Source of the DNA: a virus
Length of the DNA stretch: 24,810 nucleotides
IMG/VR virus record: IMGVR_UViG_3300007735_000517
Location: 1-24,810 of that record
Direction: 5' to 3' (one strand)
Under the pieces are notes generated by a model. It was not told the DNA's origin and searched no databases. It saw only the letters and a program-made list of their open reading frames with translations. Positions 1-6,513 of the stretch are shown one piece after another. How positions within the stretch are numbered: the first letter of the stretch is position 1; every line of letters begins with the position of its first letter. The position numbers were made by a program, and so were the translations under genes.

Positions 1-1266
1 AACGACATCAACACCCACTGCTAGTATATTCGGTTCAGGTTGCTGAGTGCTTACCTCAGACTCAATAGCTGTTTCAACTGCACCTTGTGGAACTCTGAAC
101 TCGTCGGGCATTTCTGAGATGGGTGTAATCTTTAATTCGTTTTGGATAGCTTGAAATTCTTCCACTCTAGCTACCATGGGCTTTAAATCTTTGAAATGTA
201 CAAAAGGTTGTTGTAGATAAGCGTATCGGTCCACTGGTGGCTTATCCTCCACTGAAGGTTCTTGTTCAACCTGTGGTTGTTCGTACTCTAATGTATCTCG
301 CGGATGTTCTCCGGGATCTGTGAACATCCAACCGGGTGGATGCGGATCTTGACTAGTTACAGGTTCTCCTTCCGATTGCTCGGCCTGCGTATCTTTGGTG
401 ATCTCGCCAGATCTATGTTCCTCCTGTAACTGTAATTCTTCTGTGGTAGGAGGTTCTCCAACATCACGGTCTAAATCTGCTATAGTAGGGTAGGTTTGTT
501 GTTCTTGTTCTTCTCGTGCCCAACGTATGCTTTGCTGTGCGGCCAAAATTAGCACCAGCGCCAATGGATCAAACACAGCAACAATTAAGATAATGACCCA
601 ACGTACCGCCCGTTCAAGAATATTAGCATCAGGGTTGTCACCGTAAATAAGCGCCGCGATGTATTTAATTGGGCCCACTTCATTTTCGACTTTACGATAC
701 TCAGCCGCAAGTGGTGCTCGCTCTTCGGAAAGTTGGAAAACTTTTTTCTGCTCCACTTCAATCTCTGCCAGTATTCGGGTGCGCTCCTTGGTTTGACTAC
801 GTCTGATGGCAACTGCTTTGTCAGCACCTTTTTCATCATCGCTTCGAGCCATAACCTGGTCCACAGCCTCGTCCATTTGTTTGAGCGCACGACGATTGGC
901 TTCAATATTATCCTTGGCTGTTTTAATTTTTTCGTCATAGATTGCTACCCGGGCTACGCTGTCACCACTGACCAAACTTTGATCGCTGTGTGCTTTACTC
1001 AAAAAACCAAAGATACCCATGCTGGTTAGTAGCATTAAGAATGCCACTGCGGGCACCAAATATATCTTATAGGCTATACTAGCACGTTCCCAATTAAGTT
1101 TTAACCAAACTGCGGCGGTTACTTTACCAACTTCTAGACTGGCGCCCATGATAAGAATAGGTATCACTGCTCCAGAAAAGATTGCGGCCAAACCAGTTAC
1201 GCTATAGTACGCACCCACAGTTTCAATTATCAAGGCCACAAGTAAAGTAAAGTATCCAAAAAGCAT
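1..1266 (-). CDS. Large membrane protein with coiled coil and acidic tail, C-terminus cut by window edge
   Basis: The frame is open from an ATG at 1266 to base 1, giving 422 residues without a stop, so the C-terminus lies outside. Three hydrophobic segments come first (about residues 3-25, 26-45 and 70-92), then a charged, heptad-like helical stretch (about 100-200), a fourth membrane segment (about 224-244), and a long tail rich in Glu, Gln and Pro. I recall this architecture and N-terminus (AVIPILIMGASLEVGK) in marine T4-like phages, without an assigned role. It follows the fibre-like gene after a strong hairpin and has no clear Shine-Dalgarno before the ATG. A membrane role is visible; anything more specific, such as host envelope modification or lysis control, would be a guess. 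Confidence 0.8.
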   Translation of the reverse strand, partial: MLFGYFTLLVALIIETVGAYYSVTGLAAIFSGAVIPILIMGASLEVGKVTAAVWLKLNWERASIAYKIYLVPAVAFLMLLTSMGIFGFLSKAHSDQSLVSGDSVARVAIYDEKIKTAKDNIEANRRALKQMDEAVDQVMARSDDEKGADKAVAIRRSQTKERTRILAEIEVEQKKVFQLSEERAPLAAEYRKVENEVGPIKYIAALIYGDNPDANILERAVRWVIILIVAVFDPLALVLILAAQQSIRWAREEQEQQTYPTIADLDRDVGEPPTTEELQLQEEHRSGEITKDTQAEQSEGEPVTSQDPHPPGWMFTDPGEHPRDTLEYEQPQVEQEPSVEDKPPVDRYAYLQQPFVHFKDLKPMVARVEEFQAIQNELKITPISEMPDEFRVPQGAVETAIESEVSTQQPEPNILAVGVDVV

Positions 1267-1284
1267 AGTATATTTAAAAGAAAA

Positions 1285-1315
1285 TGTCCTATATTTTATA
1301 GTAAAACATAGGACA
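1285..1315 (-). terminator. Intrinsic terminator after the fibre-like gene
   Basis: Arms TGTCCTAT and ATAGGACA continue inward through one G-U pair and A-T pairs to a near-perfect 14 bp stem with a 3-nt loop. On the minus strand it is followed by TTTTCTTTT. It lies just after the stop of the 499-residue gene (1330) and before the ATG at 1266. Confidence 0.8.
1292..1300 (-). promoter_or_regulatory. Possible late promoter inside the terminator hairpin
   Basis: The inner part of the hairpin reads TATAAAATA on the minus strand, one inserted A away from the T4 late consensus TATAAATA, 25 nt before the ATG at 1266. It could drive the membrane protein gene late in infection. The AT-rich stem could produce it by chance. 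Confidence 0.35.
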
Positions 1316-1329
1316 AATCAAATCTAATC

Positions 1330-2829
1330 TTACCAAGTTGACAGATTAGCTCTGCGCCACGTGTTTGTGGCCACGCAGACATAAACATAATTACTATCGT
1401 AGGCAATTTGGCCTGCGCTACCAGCACTGCTGGCGGTAGACGGCACATAAGCATTGCCAACAATTACGTTGCCCGTAGCTGTAAATCTTTGGGCACTAAT
1501 GCTACTGAAACCACTAATAACAGGAGCAGGGCTAGCAATAATCGGGCCGGCAACAATGCCACCGCTTACTTGTATAATTCCGCCCATGGGCATTGATAGA
1601 TTACCTGTTTGATTGAATACAAAGTCGCCTAAGGTGGAGGCAATATTAACGCCAGTAGAATTGATAGTTGCGGCAATATTTGCATCTTCCGGCGGGCCAA
1701 TGAAGAATTTAATATTACCGTTGGTAGTACCTAAGATCAAGTTACCACTGTCACTGCTACCAGGGCCCGTGATATCGTCACTGACTGCAATCAAATAAAC
1801 GTCATTGGGTTTAATAATGCCGTAGCCAGGATAAGCATAAGTGTTACTGGCTATACCAAAATCACCAAAAAATGCACTGTCGTTACCATTACCAGCAGTG
1901 ACAATTAGATCGGTACTGGCCAATGCGCCGTTGTTTTTATTTTGTAATACTAGTTGACTGTATGAATTTACATTACTGTATGTTTGAATAAAAGCATTGG
2001 GAAATGAACCAAATATATTGCCTGTTTGGCTTACAACTAAGTTGCCAGATAAAATAGTAGTTAAGTTTTCGTAGAATCTAGCCACAGCATTGCTGTCGTG
2101 ACGTATTTTTATTAAGCTAATATTGCCCTGTGTAGTATCATAGCTATGACTAAAACCTGTGTCGCCCAACGGAGTCGTAAAACTGTAGCCCACCGGGAAA
2201 CTTTCTCGGGCATAGTAAGATCTGGCAGATATATCTCCGTCGAATGTGAAATCATATCCAGTAGAAGGATTAGTGTTAAAACCTATTTTATTGGACTGCC
2301 CGTTTAGTATGATTCTGGCTGAATTTGCAGACAGTTGAAGATTGCTGTTAGTCTGCTGAGTACTGATGGTAGATAAATTATTTTGAAAAGCACCAAAAAA
2401 CAGATTACCAAATGAGCCCGCTACGTTACTTTCTAAAATCATAGCCAGACCAGAATTCAAATAAGGACGTAACGCCATTGATCCCGTTGTTGTTCCTGTG
2501 ATAGTCTGATTAGTGGGCCCGTCTATTATTAAATTACCAAGGTTAGCAGTAACTTGCACACCAGTTAAATTTCTGCCATTGCCATTGAAATACGGCGCAG
2601 AGACATTGCCGCTGGAAATAATTTGGTATTGTACGTTTACATTACCAGTGTTGACATTACCATTGGTAGCCACGCCGTTTGCAGTTAAAATATTAACTGA
2701 AGTATTAGCTCTTACATTGCCTGCATATAACTGTGCAAAATTGTCATTTACTTTTGTAAATGCTGTTCTTAAGTTATCGCCAGTATAACTGTCTGGCCCA
2801 GTTCCGATATTAATAATTTGTCGAGTCAT
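1330..2829 (-). CDS. Fibre-like virion structural protein
   Basis: 499 residues. The N-terminus (INIGTGPDSYTGDNLRTAF, then KVNDNFAQLY) is a motif I recall at the start of many tail-fibre or other structural proteins of marine phages. The body is low in charge and rich in Gly, Asn, Ser and Thr, with repeated short TGN and GNL turns, as expected of a beta-rich, probably trimeric fibre. The C-terminus (AGQIAYDSNYVYVCVATNTW) is also a common ending of such proteins. No enzymatic motif is visible. The start is fixed by the motif, although the Shine-Dalgarno is poor and lies in a hairpin. It is flanked by hairpins on both sides, so it is probably a single-gene late transcript. Host-range function is an inference. 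Confidence 0.75.
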   Translation of the reverse strand: MTRQIINIGTGPDSYTGDNLRTAFTKVNDNFAQLYAGNVRANTSVNILTANGVATNGNVNTGNVNVQYQIISSGNVSAPYFNGNGRNLTGVQVTANLGNLIIDGPTNQTITGTTTGSMALRPYLNSGLAMILESNVAGSFGNLFFGAFQNNLSTISTQQTNSNLQLSANSARIILNGQSNKIGFNTNPSTGYDFTFDGDISARSYYARESFPVGYSFTTPLGDTGFSHSYDTTQGNISLIKIRHDSNAVARFYENLTTILSGNLVVSQTGNIFGSFPNAFIQTYSNVNSYSQLVLQNKNNGALASTDLIVTAGNGNDSAFFGDFGIASNTYAYPGYGIIKPNDVYLIAVSDDITGPGSSDSGNLILGTTNGNIKFFIGPPEDANIAATINSTGVNIASTLGDFVFNQTGNLSMPMGGIIQVSGGIVAGPIIASPAPVISGFSSISAQRFTATGNVIVGNAYVPSTASSAGSAGQIAYDSNYVYVCVATNTWRRANLSTW

Positions 2830-2832
2830 AAA

Positions 2833-2863
2833 AAATCCCGCTATAGCATATTTAGCGGGATTT
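2833..2863 (-). terminator. Intrinsic terminator overlapping the fibre-gene leader
   Basis: A perfect 10 bp stem (AAATCCCGCT with AGCGGGATTT) and an 11-nt loop, followed on the minus strand by a T run that ends directly at the ATG at 2829. It lies 11 nt after the stop of the 113-residue gene and would end that gene cluster. Confidence 0.8.
2849..2855 (-). promoter_or_regulatory. Candidate late promoter (CTAAATA) for the fibre-like gene
   Basis: CTAAATA on the minus strand, 19 nt before the ATG at 2829, lies in the loop and edge of the terminator hairpin. The same heptamer precedes the genes starting at 17595 and 20100. Confidence 0.45.
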
Positions 2864-2874
2864 GAATATAAGGC

Positions 2875-3216
2875 TCAGCGTATTTTTATGTTATCTTCTC
2901 TGCGTCTATCGCTATAAAGCTGGCGACCACGGACTCTGATTAAATCTGCACTAGACTGTGGATCGCTGTCAAACATCGCCTTGAGATCACTGTCAGTGAC
3001 GCTGTCATCGGTGTCTATGGCATAGATTTCGTAGTGTCTTTGATTGTTATATCTGGCTCTTAGAGTCAACATTGTGAGAATTTGATTTATGTCCGGATCT
3101 CTGGTGATGTCATTACCTTTGAGAACGGCCCATGTTTTACGTTTTTCTATTTCAGAAATGTTGATGCAGGCTTCTAGGCCGTGACAATCCCAGCTAACTA
3201 CGTAAGTGTGCGTCAT
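2875..3216 (-). CDS. Conserved hypothetical protein, 113 aa
   Basis: Soluble, mixed-charge protein with no membrane segment and no catalytic motif that I recognise. Its N-terminus (THTYVVSWDCHGLEACINI) and central NNQRHYEIYAID resemble a small protein family I recall from marine T4-like phages, of unknown function. The ATG overlaps the stop of the 50-residue gene upstream as ATGA, so translation is probably coupled. It is the last gene of a cluster that ends at the hairpin at 2833-2863. No function is assigned. Confidence 0.75.
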   Translation of the reverse strand: MTHTYVVSWDCHGLEACINISEIEKRKTWAVLKGNDITRDPDINQILTMLTLRARYNNQRHYEIYAIDTDDSVTDSDLKAMFDSDPQSSADLIRVRGRQLYSDRRREDNIKIR

Positions 3217-3365
3217 CGTAAATTTTTAATCTGTTCGATTACTCTACGAGCTTCACTGTAATCGCTGTCCAGTAAAGCTAATTCCACAGGATCTGCGAGT
3301 TCATTGTGCCAGTCTGTGTATTCCTGACGCCATGTAATAGTATAAAGTTCTTGTCGATTGTTCAT
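3213..3365 (-). CDS. Small conserved-type hypothetical protein, 50 aa
   Basis: A 50-residue frame (begins MNNRQELYTITWRQEYTDWH, ends EQIKNLR) fills the gap between its neighbours. An AAGGAA Shine-Dalgarno lies about 8 nt before the ATG, and the stop overlaps the next start as ATGA. The protein is acidic and apparently helical, with no Cys and no membrane segment. The ribosome binding site and exact fit in the gap make it a real gene; its function is unknown. Confidence 0.75.
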   Translation of the reverse strand: MNNRQELYTITWRQEYTDWHNELADPVELALLDSDYSEARRVIEQIKNLR

Positions 3366-3378
3366 TTCAGTTCCTTGG

Positions 3379-3642
3379 CTAGTTTTGGATAAGTGCTCTA
3401 ATAGTGCCCACAGCGTAGATCGTTAACAGACCTGCGTTTACTGCAATCATAGCACTATCTTTGATTCGCACAGCCCATACTAGAAAAATCAACGCACCTG
3501 TGTTCAGCAAATAAACATTATAAGGGTCTATGGCCAGGCTAGTCAAGATGGCACCAGCCAAGGTTACAATGGTTGCTACCCATTTTAGAAAATTATCAAT
3601 TTCCCTGTGTGTGAAGTGCAGATAACGATTAATCAAATTCAC
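3379..3642 (-). CDS. Small three-segment membrane protein, GTG start
   Basis: 87 residues with three hydrophobic segments (about 21-38, 43-58 and 63-84) after a short charged N-terminus, with conserved-looking turns (SLAIDPYNVYLLN, WAVRIKDSAMIAVNAGLL). I recall similar phage and alphaproteobacterial small membrane proteins of unknown function; the three-helix layout is loosely like half-transporters, which is not evidence of transport. I chose the GTG at 3642 because an AGGAG Shine-Dalgarno lies exactly 7 nt before it. An in-frame ATG at 3696 would have a much weaker site and overlap the upstream gene by 68 nt; the GTG overlaps it by 14 nt. Confidence 0.7.
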   Translation of the reverse strand: MNLINRYLHFTHREIDNFLKWVATIVTLAGAILTSLAIDPYNVYLLNTGALIFLVWAVRIKDSAMIAVNAGLLTIYAVGTIRALIQN

Positions 3643-3856
3643 AATATGTCTCCTGTCCGTGTCCATAATATTCGGCCATTTTATCGATTTCACCATCGGT
3701 CATCTCGGGGGAATCAGGCATGTCCTCAGTCAACTGTTCATAGACTTCGTAGACCCAGCTCACAGGTACTTCCAAAGTCTGTGCCGTCGCCCAGGGACTG
3801 TGGCCCTGTTCCAACATGTCTTGAATATCCATATGTAGATTGCTCATTACACTCAT
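3629..3856 (-). CDS. Small hypothetical protein with possible helix-turn-helix, 75 aa
   Basis: An acidic protein. The stretch DMLEQGHSPWATAQTLEVPV followed by SWVYEVYEQL resembles a short helix-turn-helix of the resolvase or sigma-like kind, but the protein is too small and acidic to call it a DNA-binding regulator with confidence. The ATG at 3856 overlaps the stop of the upstream zinc-ribbon gene as ATGA; a second ATG three codons in (3847) is also possible. I recall similar small proteins in marine phages, of unknown role. Confidence 0.65.
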   Translation of the reverse strand: MSVMSNLHMDIQDMLEQGHSPWATAQTLEVPVSWVYEVYEQLTEDMPDSPEMTDGEIDKMAEYYGHGQETYCEFD

Positions 3857-4017
3857 TTTTTATACACCAAACTTTTAGTAGTTTCACCTGTTACAGGACA
3901 AATAAAATATCCTACGTCACGACCTTCTTGGTCTTCTGCTACATCCACAAATTTTACTTCATCTGTGGTATGCTCTTCACCGCACTCACTGCATTTTACA
4001 AAAAACTCGTACCGCAT
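3853..4017 (-). CDS. Small zinc-ribbon-like protein, 54 aa
   Basis: Begins MRYEFFVKCSECGEEHTTDE, with a CxxC pair (Cys9, Cys12) and a later single Cys40 in FICPVTGE. Relatives that I recall have a second CxxC; here the fourth ligand is missing, so His16 or another residue may complete the site, or zinc binding may be lost. I prefer the ATG at 4017 to an in-frame ATG at 4089: it lies one base after the stop of the upstream gene (TAATATG), whereas the longer form would overlap that gene's zinc-finger coding region by 71 nt. Function unknown. Confidence 0.65.
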   Translation of the reverse strand: MRYEFFVKCSECGEEHTTDEVKFVDVAEDQEGRDVGYFICPVTGETTKSLVYKK

Positions 4018-4018
4018 A

Positions 4019-4651
4019 TTAACCCCATGCAAGATTAAATCGTTTTGCACAAACAGGACCATAACCAACGTCCAGACTGCGGTCATCATCTAACTTACGA
4101 TTGCAGAAACTGCAACCACCAGTGAGCTTGCCATACTTGCCTGCGACTTCGGCAGGATTGTCTGCAAACTCTTTGATCACAGATTCTACATCTGCTACCG
4201 CACTGCGGGTAGCATAAAAATCGCCGTTAACGTCAATACGACCAAAATACTTGTTAGCACCAAACGGCCCGCCGTCAGTAACAAGGATCTGGCCTGCGTA
4301 TTTGCTGGCAGGTCCCGCTTTACTGAACACAACCTTTTGACCCGCCACAGTCTGCACAGCCACTTTGACACGACGAAGTTTCTGTGCGGCCACTGCAAAA
4401 AGGTCTTGAATTTTTTGAACATTGACCTGCTGAGCAGGCTGGGGAGCCGGCGCATTGGCACGTTGGGTCAAAGTATCTACCCATTGGAGTTGCTTGTCAC
4501 TGAGTCGACCCCAAGTACGAAAATTGCCGGCGAGACTCTGCGCAAACTCTGCGTCATTGCGACCCAATTTGCTGACCAGGGCCAGCAAAGCATCAATACG
4601 CGGTTGTTGGACTGCATCAAGTTGAACAGGTTTACGGACACGATAGTACAT
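4019..4651 (-). CDS. DUF6011-like protein with C-terminal zinc finger, 210 aa
   Basis: The C-terminus carries a CxxC pair (Cys180, Cys183) and, after DVGYGPV, Cys201. This matches the short Cys-rich module DUF6011, whose hallmark is a CxxC followed by GxGPVC. The N-terminal half is helical, with a linker of Ala, Pro and Gln near residues 67-80; the middle (about 90-150) looks like a small beta domain. The role of this module is unknown; nucleic-acid or protein binding is the usual guess. The gene has the best early promoter in the window (4678-4706) and a clear AAAGGAG site, so it is probably made in quantity early in infection. It heads the cluster of small genes down to 2875. Confidence 0.75.
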   Translation of the reverse strand: MYYRVRKPVQLDAVQQPRIDALLALVSKLGRNDAEFAQSLAGNFRTWGRLSDKQLQWVDTLTQRANAPAPQPAQQVNVQKIQDLFAVAAQKLRRVKVAVQTVAGQKVVFSKAGPASKYAGQILVTDGGPFGANKYFGRIDVNGDFYATRSAVADVESVIKEFADNPAEVAGKYGKLTGGCSFCNRKLDDDRSLDVGYGPVCAKRFNLAWG

Positions 4652-4677
4652 GACAGCTCCTTTGTTACGATATCAAT

Positions 4678-4706
4678 ATTATAGCAAAATTGCGAATTTC
4701 AGTCAA
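4678..4706 (-). promoter_or_regulatory. Sigma70-type early promoter
   Basis: On the minus strand TTGACT (4701-4706) and TATAAT (4678-4683) are separated by exactly 17 bp, and the -10 is preceded by TGC (extended -10). The expected start is near 4671, about 20 nt before the ATG at 4651. Confidence 0.85.
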
Positions 4707-4723
4707 CCAAAATTTTGTAGTAC

Positions 4724-5038
4724 TTAATACTGATTCAGTGGGGGACACAATTCAGAAATCAAGCCACGTTCCATGTTATGTGCGGCTTTGCGGCCACGTA
4801 TAGTGGCAATAACTTCCATTTCGAAAGCTTCTGCACCGTGTTCGCGGATGTTGCGGCACAGGTTCCAGTCCTTGCCCTCTGTAAGGGCACGACGAACGTG
4901 CTTTTGCATACGAACTTTGATGGCTTTTTTGAGTTGCTGGCCGCAAACTGTAATACCAATGTAGTACTCGCCGGTGTTAGTGTTTGCTAACATATACACG
5001 GCATGTTTACGGTCACTGCGGGCTTTGCGTTTCATCAT
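4724..5038 (-). CDS. GIY-YIG family nuclease domain protein, 104 aa
   Basis: A stand-alone GIY-YIG-type domain: AVYML (Tyr15) is the GIY strand, EYYIGIT (26-28) the YIG strand, Arg43 in KVRMQKH fits the conserved helix Arg, Glu90 in NMERGLISEL the metal-binding Glu, and Asn102 in PPLNQY the usual terminal Asn. Members cut DNA as UvrC-like or homing (Seg-type) nucleases. There is no attached DNA-binding module, so it may be a minimal nuclease rather than a mobile homing enzyme. It has its own promoter, whose -10 box ends only 6 nt before the ATG, and lacks a Shine-Dalgarno. A second ATG follows directly (5035). Confidence 0.8.
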   Translation of the reverse strand: MMKRKARSDRKHAVYMLANTNTGEYYIGITVCGQQLKKAIKVRMQKHVRRALTEGKDWNLCRNIREHGAEAFEMEVIATIRGRKAAHNMERGLISELCPPLNQY

Positions 5039-5044
5039 AATGTT

Positions 5045-5073
5045 ATTATAACACCAAAATGAATAAAATGCAA
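5045..5073 (-). promoter_or_regulatory. Sigma70-type promoter for the GIY-YIG gene
   Basis: On the minus strand TTGCAT (5068-5073), 17 bp, then TATAAT (5045-5050) preceded by TGT (extended -10). The -35 is weak and overlaps the arm of the upstream terminator hairpin. The predicted start falls at or within a few bases of the ATG at 5038, so the transcript would be nearly leaderless. Confidence 0.65.
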
Positions 5074-5098
5074 TACCCCATCAATTTGGCGGGGTATT
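5072..5098 (-). terminator. Intrinsic terminator after the 71-aa gene
   Basis: Arms AATACCCC and GGGGTATT form a perfect 8 bp stem with an 11-nt loop, followed on the minus strand by GCATTTTATTCATTTT. It lies 18 nt after the stop of the gene ending at 5117 and just before the promoter of the GIY-YIG gene. Confidence 0.8.
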
Positions 5099-5116
5099 AA
5101 AGGTAGTACTAGAGTA

Positions 5117-5332
5117 TTACTTTTTACTAAATTCGCGTCCCATATAATATTCAATTAATTTATTATTAATCGAATATGGAACATCATGATGGTCGTCTTC
5201 TAAAATAAAACGATATTTGCTTGTTTTCCAACTTTTGTCTTTGAGAAAATTTAAGTAAGCCAATCTATGTTCTCGATTGGCTGGATCAAATATAGTTTCT
5301 GGTTTTTGTAAGGACCAAGTTTTAAGTTTCAT
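5117..5332 (-). CDS. Conserved hypothetical protein, 71 aa
   Basis: Begins MKLKTWSLQKPETIFDPANR; contains EHRLAYLNFL, KDKSWKTSKYRF and an acidic LEDDHHDVPYS. It resembles a short protein I recall from marine T4-like phages; no function is known. No membrane segment and no Cys. The start lies 1 nt after the stop of the upstream gene, so translation is probably coupled; it is the last gene before the terminator at 5072-5098. Confidence 0.7.
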   Translation of the reverse strand: MKLKTWSLQKPETIFDPANREHRLAYLNFLKDKSWKTSKYRFILEDDHHDVPYSINNKLIEYYMGREFSKK

Positions 5333-5333
5333 A

Positions 5334-5540
5334 TCAGTGAATTGTAGCAGAATGAACGGCGCTCACTTGAAAAATGCCTAGTATCTTTTCAACATTTTCA
5401 GGTGTGATTTGACTTTCAAATTCATCAGGTAGCAAAATACTTTTTAAGTTACCATCTTCTCCTACGACAAAAATATAGTCTGTGTCTTCGATATTATCGA
5501 ACAAGTCCTCATTGATAACCGGTTCAGTTGTATGTGTCAT
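5334..5540 (-). CDS. Small acidic hypothetical protein, 68 aa
   Basis: Strongly acidic, with a predicted strand (YIFVVGEDGNLKSILLP) and a helix (ITPENVEKILGIF). The start overlaps the end of the metallopeptidase-like gene by 17 nt, and a GGAG lies 12-13 nt before the ATG, which is rather far. The position within a tightly coupled run supports a real gene. Function unknown. Confidence 0.65.
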   Translation of the reverse strand: MTHTTEPVINEDLFDNIEDTDYIFVVGEDGNLKSILLPDEFESQITPENVEKILGIFQVSAVHSATIH

Positions 5541-6189
5541 AGTATTGTTGCTCCAAACGTTTATAATATTTTTTACTCAAGCGTTCTAATTTTAACATTA
5601 CTGGATCGCGCTTGTCAAATATTGCAGAATATATTTGATATACGCTGGTTTTTTTATAAGCCAGAGGTTTTTGATTTTTCCAAAGATTATAAGCCATGGC
5701 CGCGGCCGCTGTAAATGCATAAGCATCTACTTCGTCGGGTATACCAAAATATTCTTGATTTTCTTTTATGCTGGCATTTTTATGATTACTACGATAGTAT
5801 CTGCCATCTCTAAAGTCTCTGCGCCTGAATTGACTTTGATGAATATACTCGTGTCCCAGTACACTACAAACATCTACTACCATATAGTGCCAAGCATCTT
5901 TATTAAGATCCGTGTCACTAAATGTAAACTGTTTATGTTTACGACGGCGACGTGGGAATATCAGTTCTATGTCTATGGCTGTTTCCCCATCCTCGTCGCA
6001 GTCCGGGTCGTACTGTCCGCTAACATCAATTGATTTACTGATATTAATAGTGCTGACTGCCAATATATTACAGTTATCAAACGGAATAGCACGTTTAATT
6101 TTGCCAGCGATTTGATCAGCTGTAAGTTTCTTGCCTTCTAGACGGAGATACAGTCCGTCTAGCTTATCCAGTAACTGGAAATAGTTCAT
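5524..6189 (-). CDS. HExxH metallopeptidase-like protein, 221 aa
   Basis: The motif HEYIH (residues 113-117, in SVLGHEYIHQSQFRRRDF) is a classic zinc HExxH. Glu153 in IPDEVDAYAF, 40 residues later, is a good third ligand, so it reads as a gluzincin-like zinc protease core. The N-terminus holds a strand-rich domain with an acidic DPDCDEDGE and a basic PRRRRKHK. No signal peptide, so it would act in the cytoplasm or virion. I recall homologues in cyanophages and other marine T4-like phages, with no proven substrate. It follows the small membrane protein by 4 nt and the SleB hydrolase before it, so a role at the envelope or in lysis is possible, as is processing of a phage protein. No Shine-Dalgarno is obvious; it is probably translated by coupling. 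Confidence 0.75.
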   Translation of the reverse strand: MNYFQLLDKLDGLYLRLEGKKLTADQIAGKIKRAIPFDNCNILAVSTINISKSIDVSGQYDPDCDEDGETAIDIELIFPRRRRKHKQFTFSDTDLNKDAWHYMVVDVCSVLGHEYIHQSQFRRRDFRDGRYYRSNHKNASIKENQEYFGIPDEVDAYAFTAAAAMAYNLWKNQKPLAYKKTSVYQIYSAIFDKRDPVMLKLERLSKKYYKRLEQQYYDTYN

Positions 6190-6193
6190 AATA

Positions 6194-6511
6194 TTATTTA
6201 AACAGAATTAATGCCATAGCCGCCGATTGGCAGATAAAGCCCACACCTATTGTAATAATATTTAACTGATCTTTCATAATTATTGCTTTAGCAAATAACA
6301 AGATTAAACTTGCGTAGATAAACGCAATTACATCCAGTCCCGGCGTTTTATCGCTTAGTCCGGTCATCAGTGCCACTAAGGAAGGCACTGTGCTGAGATG
6401 TAGAGTAATTGCCGCTAGCCAACCCAGCGTTTCTGCTGTTAGTTTTTTAATATGTTCCAAAAAGAATTTTTTAAGTAACACAAAAAACTTTAGTTCTGTA
6501 AATGTAGTCAC
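6194..6511 (-). CDS. Small membrane protein, holin candidate, GTG start
   Basis: 105 residues with three hydrophobic segments (about 27-50, 60-73 and 82-103) after a basic N-terminus. The codon at 6511 is GTG, with AAGGA 6 nt before it, which settles the start. It sits 2 nt after the SleB-type hydrolase gene, the usual place for a holin, and its size and topology would fit. However, I recall similar proteins (LTAETLGWLAAITLHL) widely in marine phages without a holin assignment, so this is only a positional inference. Confidence 0.7.
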   Translation of the reverse strand: MTTFTELKFFVLLKKFFLEHIKKLTAETLGWLAAITLHLSTVPSLVALMTGLSDKTPGLDVIAFIYASLILLFAKAIIMKDQLNIITIGVGFICQSAAMALILFK

Positions 6512-6513
6512 TG

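Noticed and set aside
585-938. A 117-codon minus-strand frame inside the first gene
   Set aside because: It overlaps the 422-residue open frame with clear membrane helices and coiled coil; its own product has no recognisable features and no ribosome binding site.
3607-4038. Longer plus-strand frames such as this 143-codon one, and others across the window
   Set aside because: All lie antisense to well-supported minus-strand genes, have no Shine-Dalgarno or family match, and arise from codon structure on the opposite strand.
4195-4461. Minus-strand frame inside the DUF6011-like gene
   Set aside because: A shifted-frame shadow of a gene with zinc finger, promoter and ribosome binding site.
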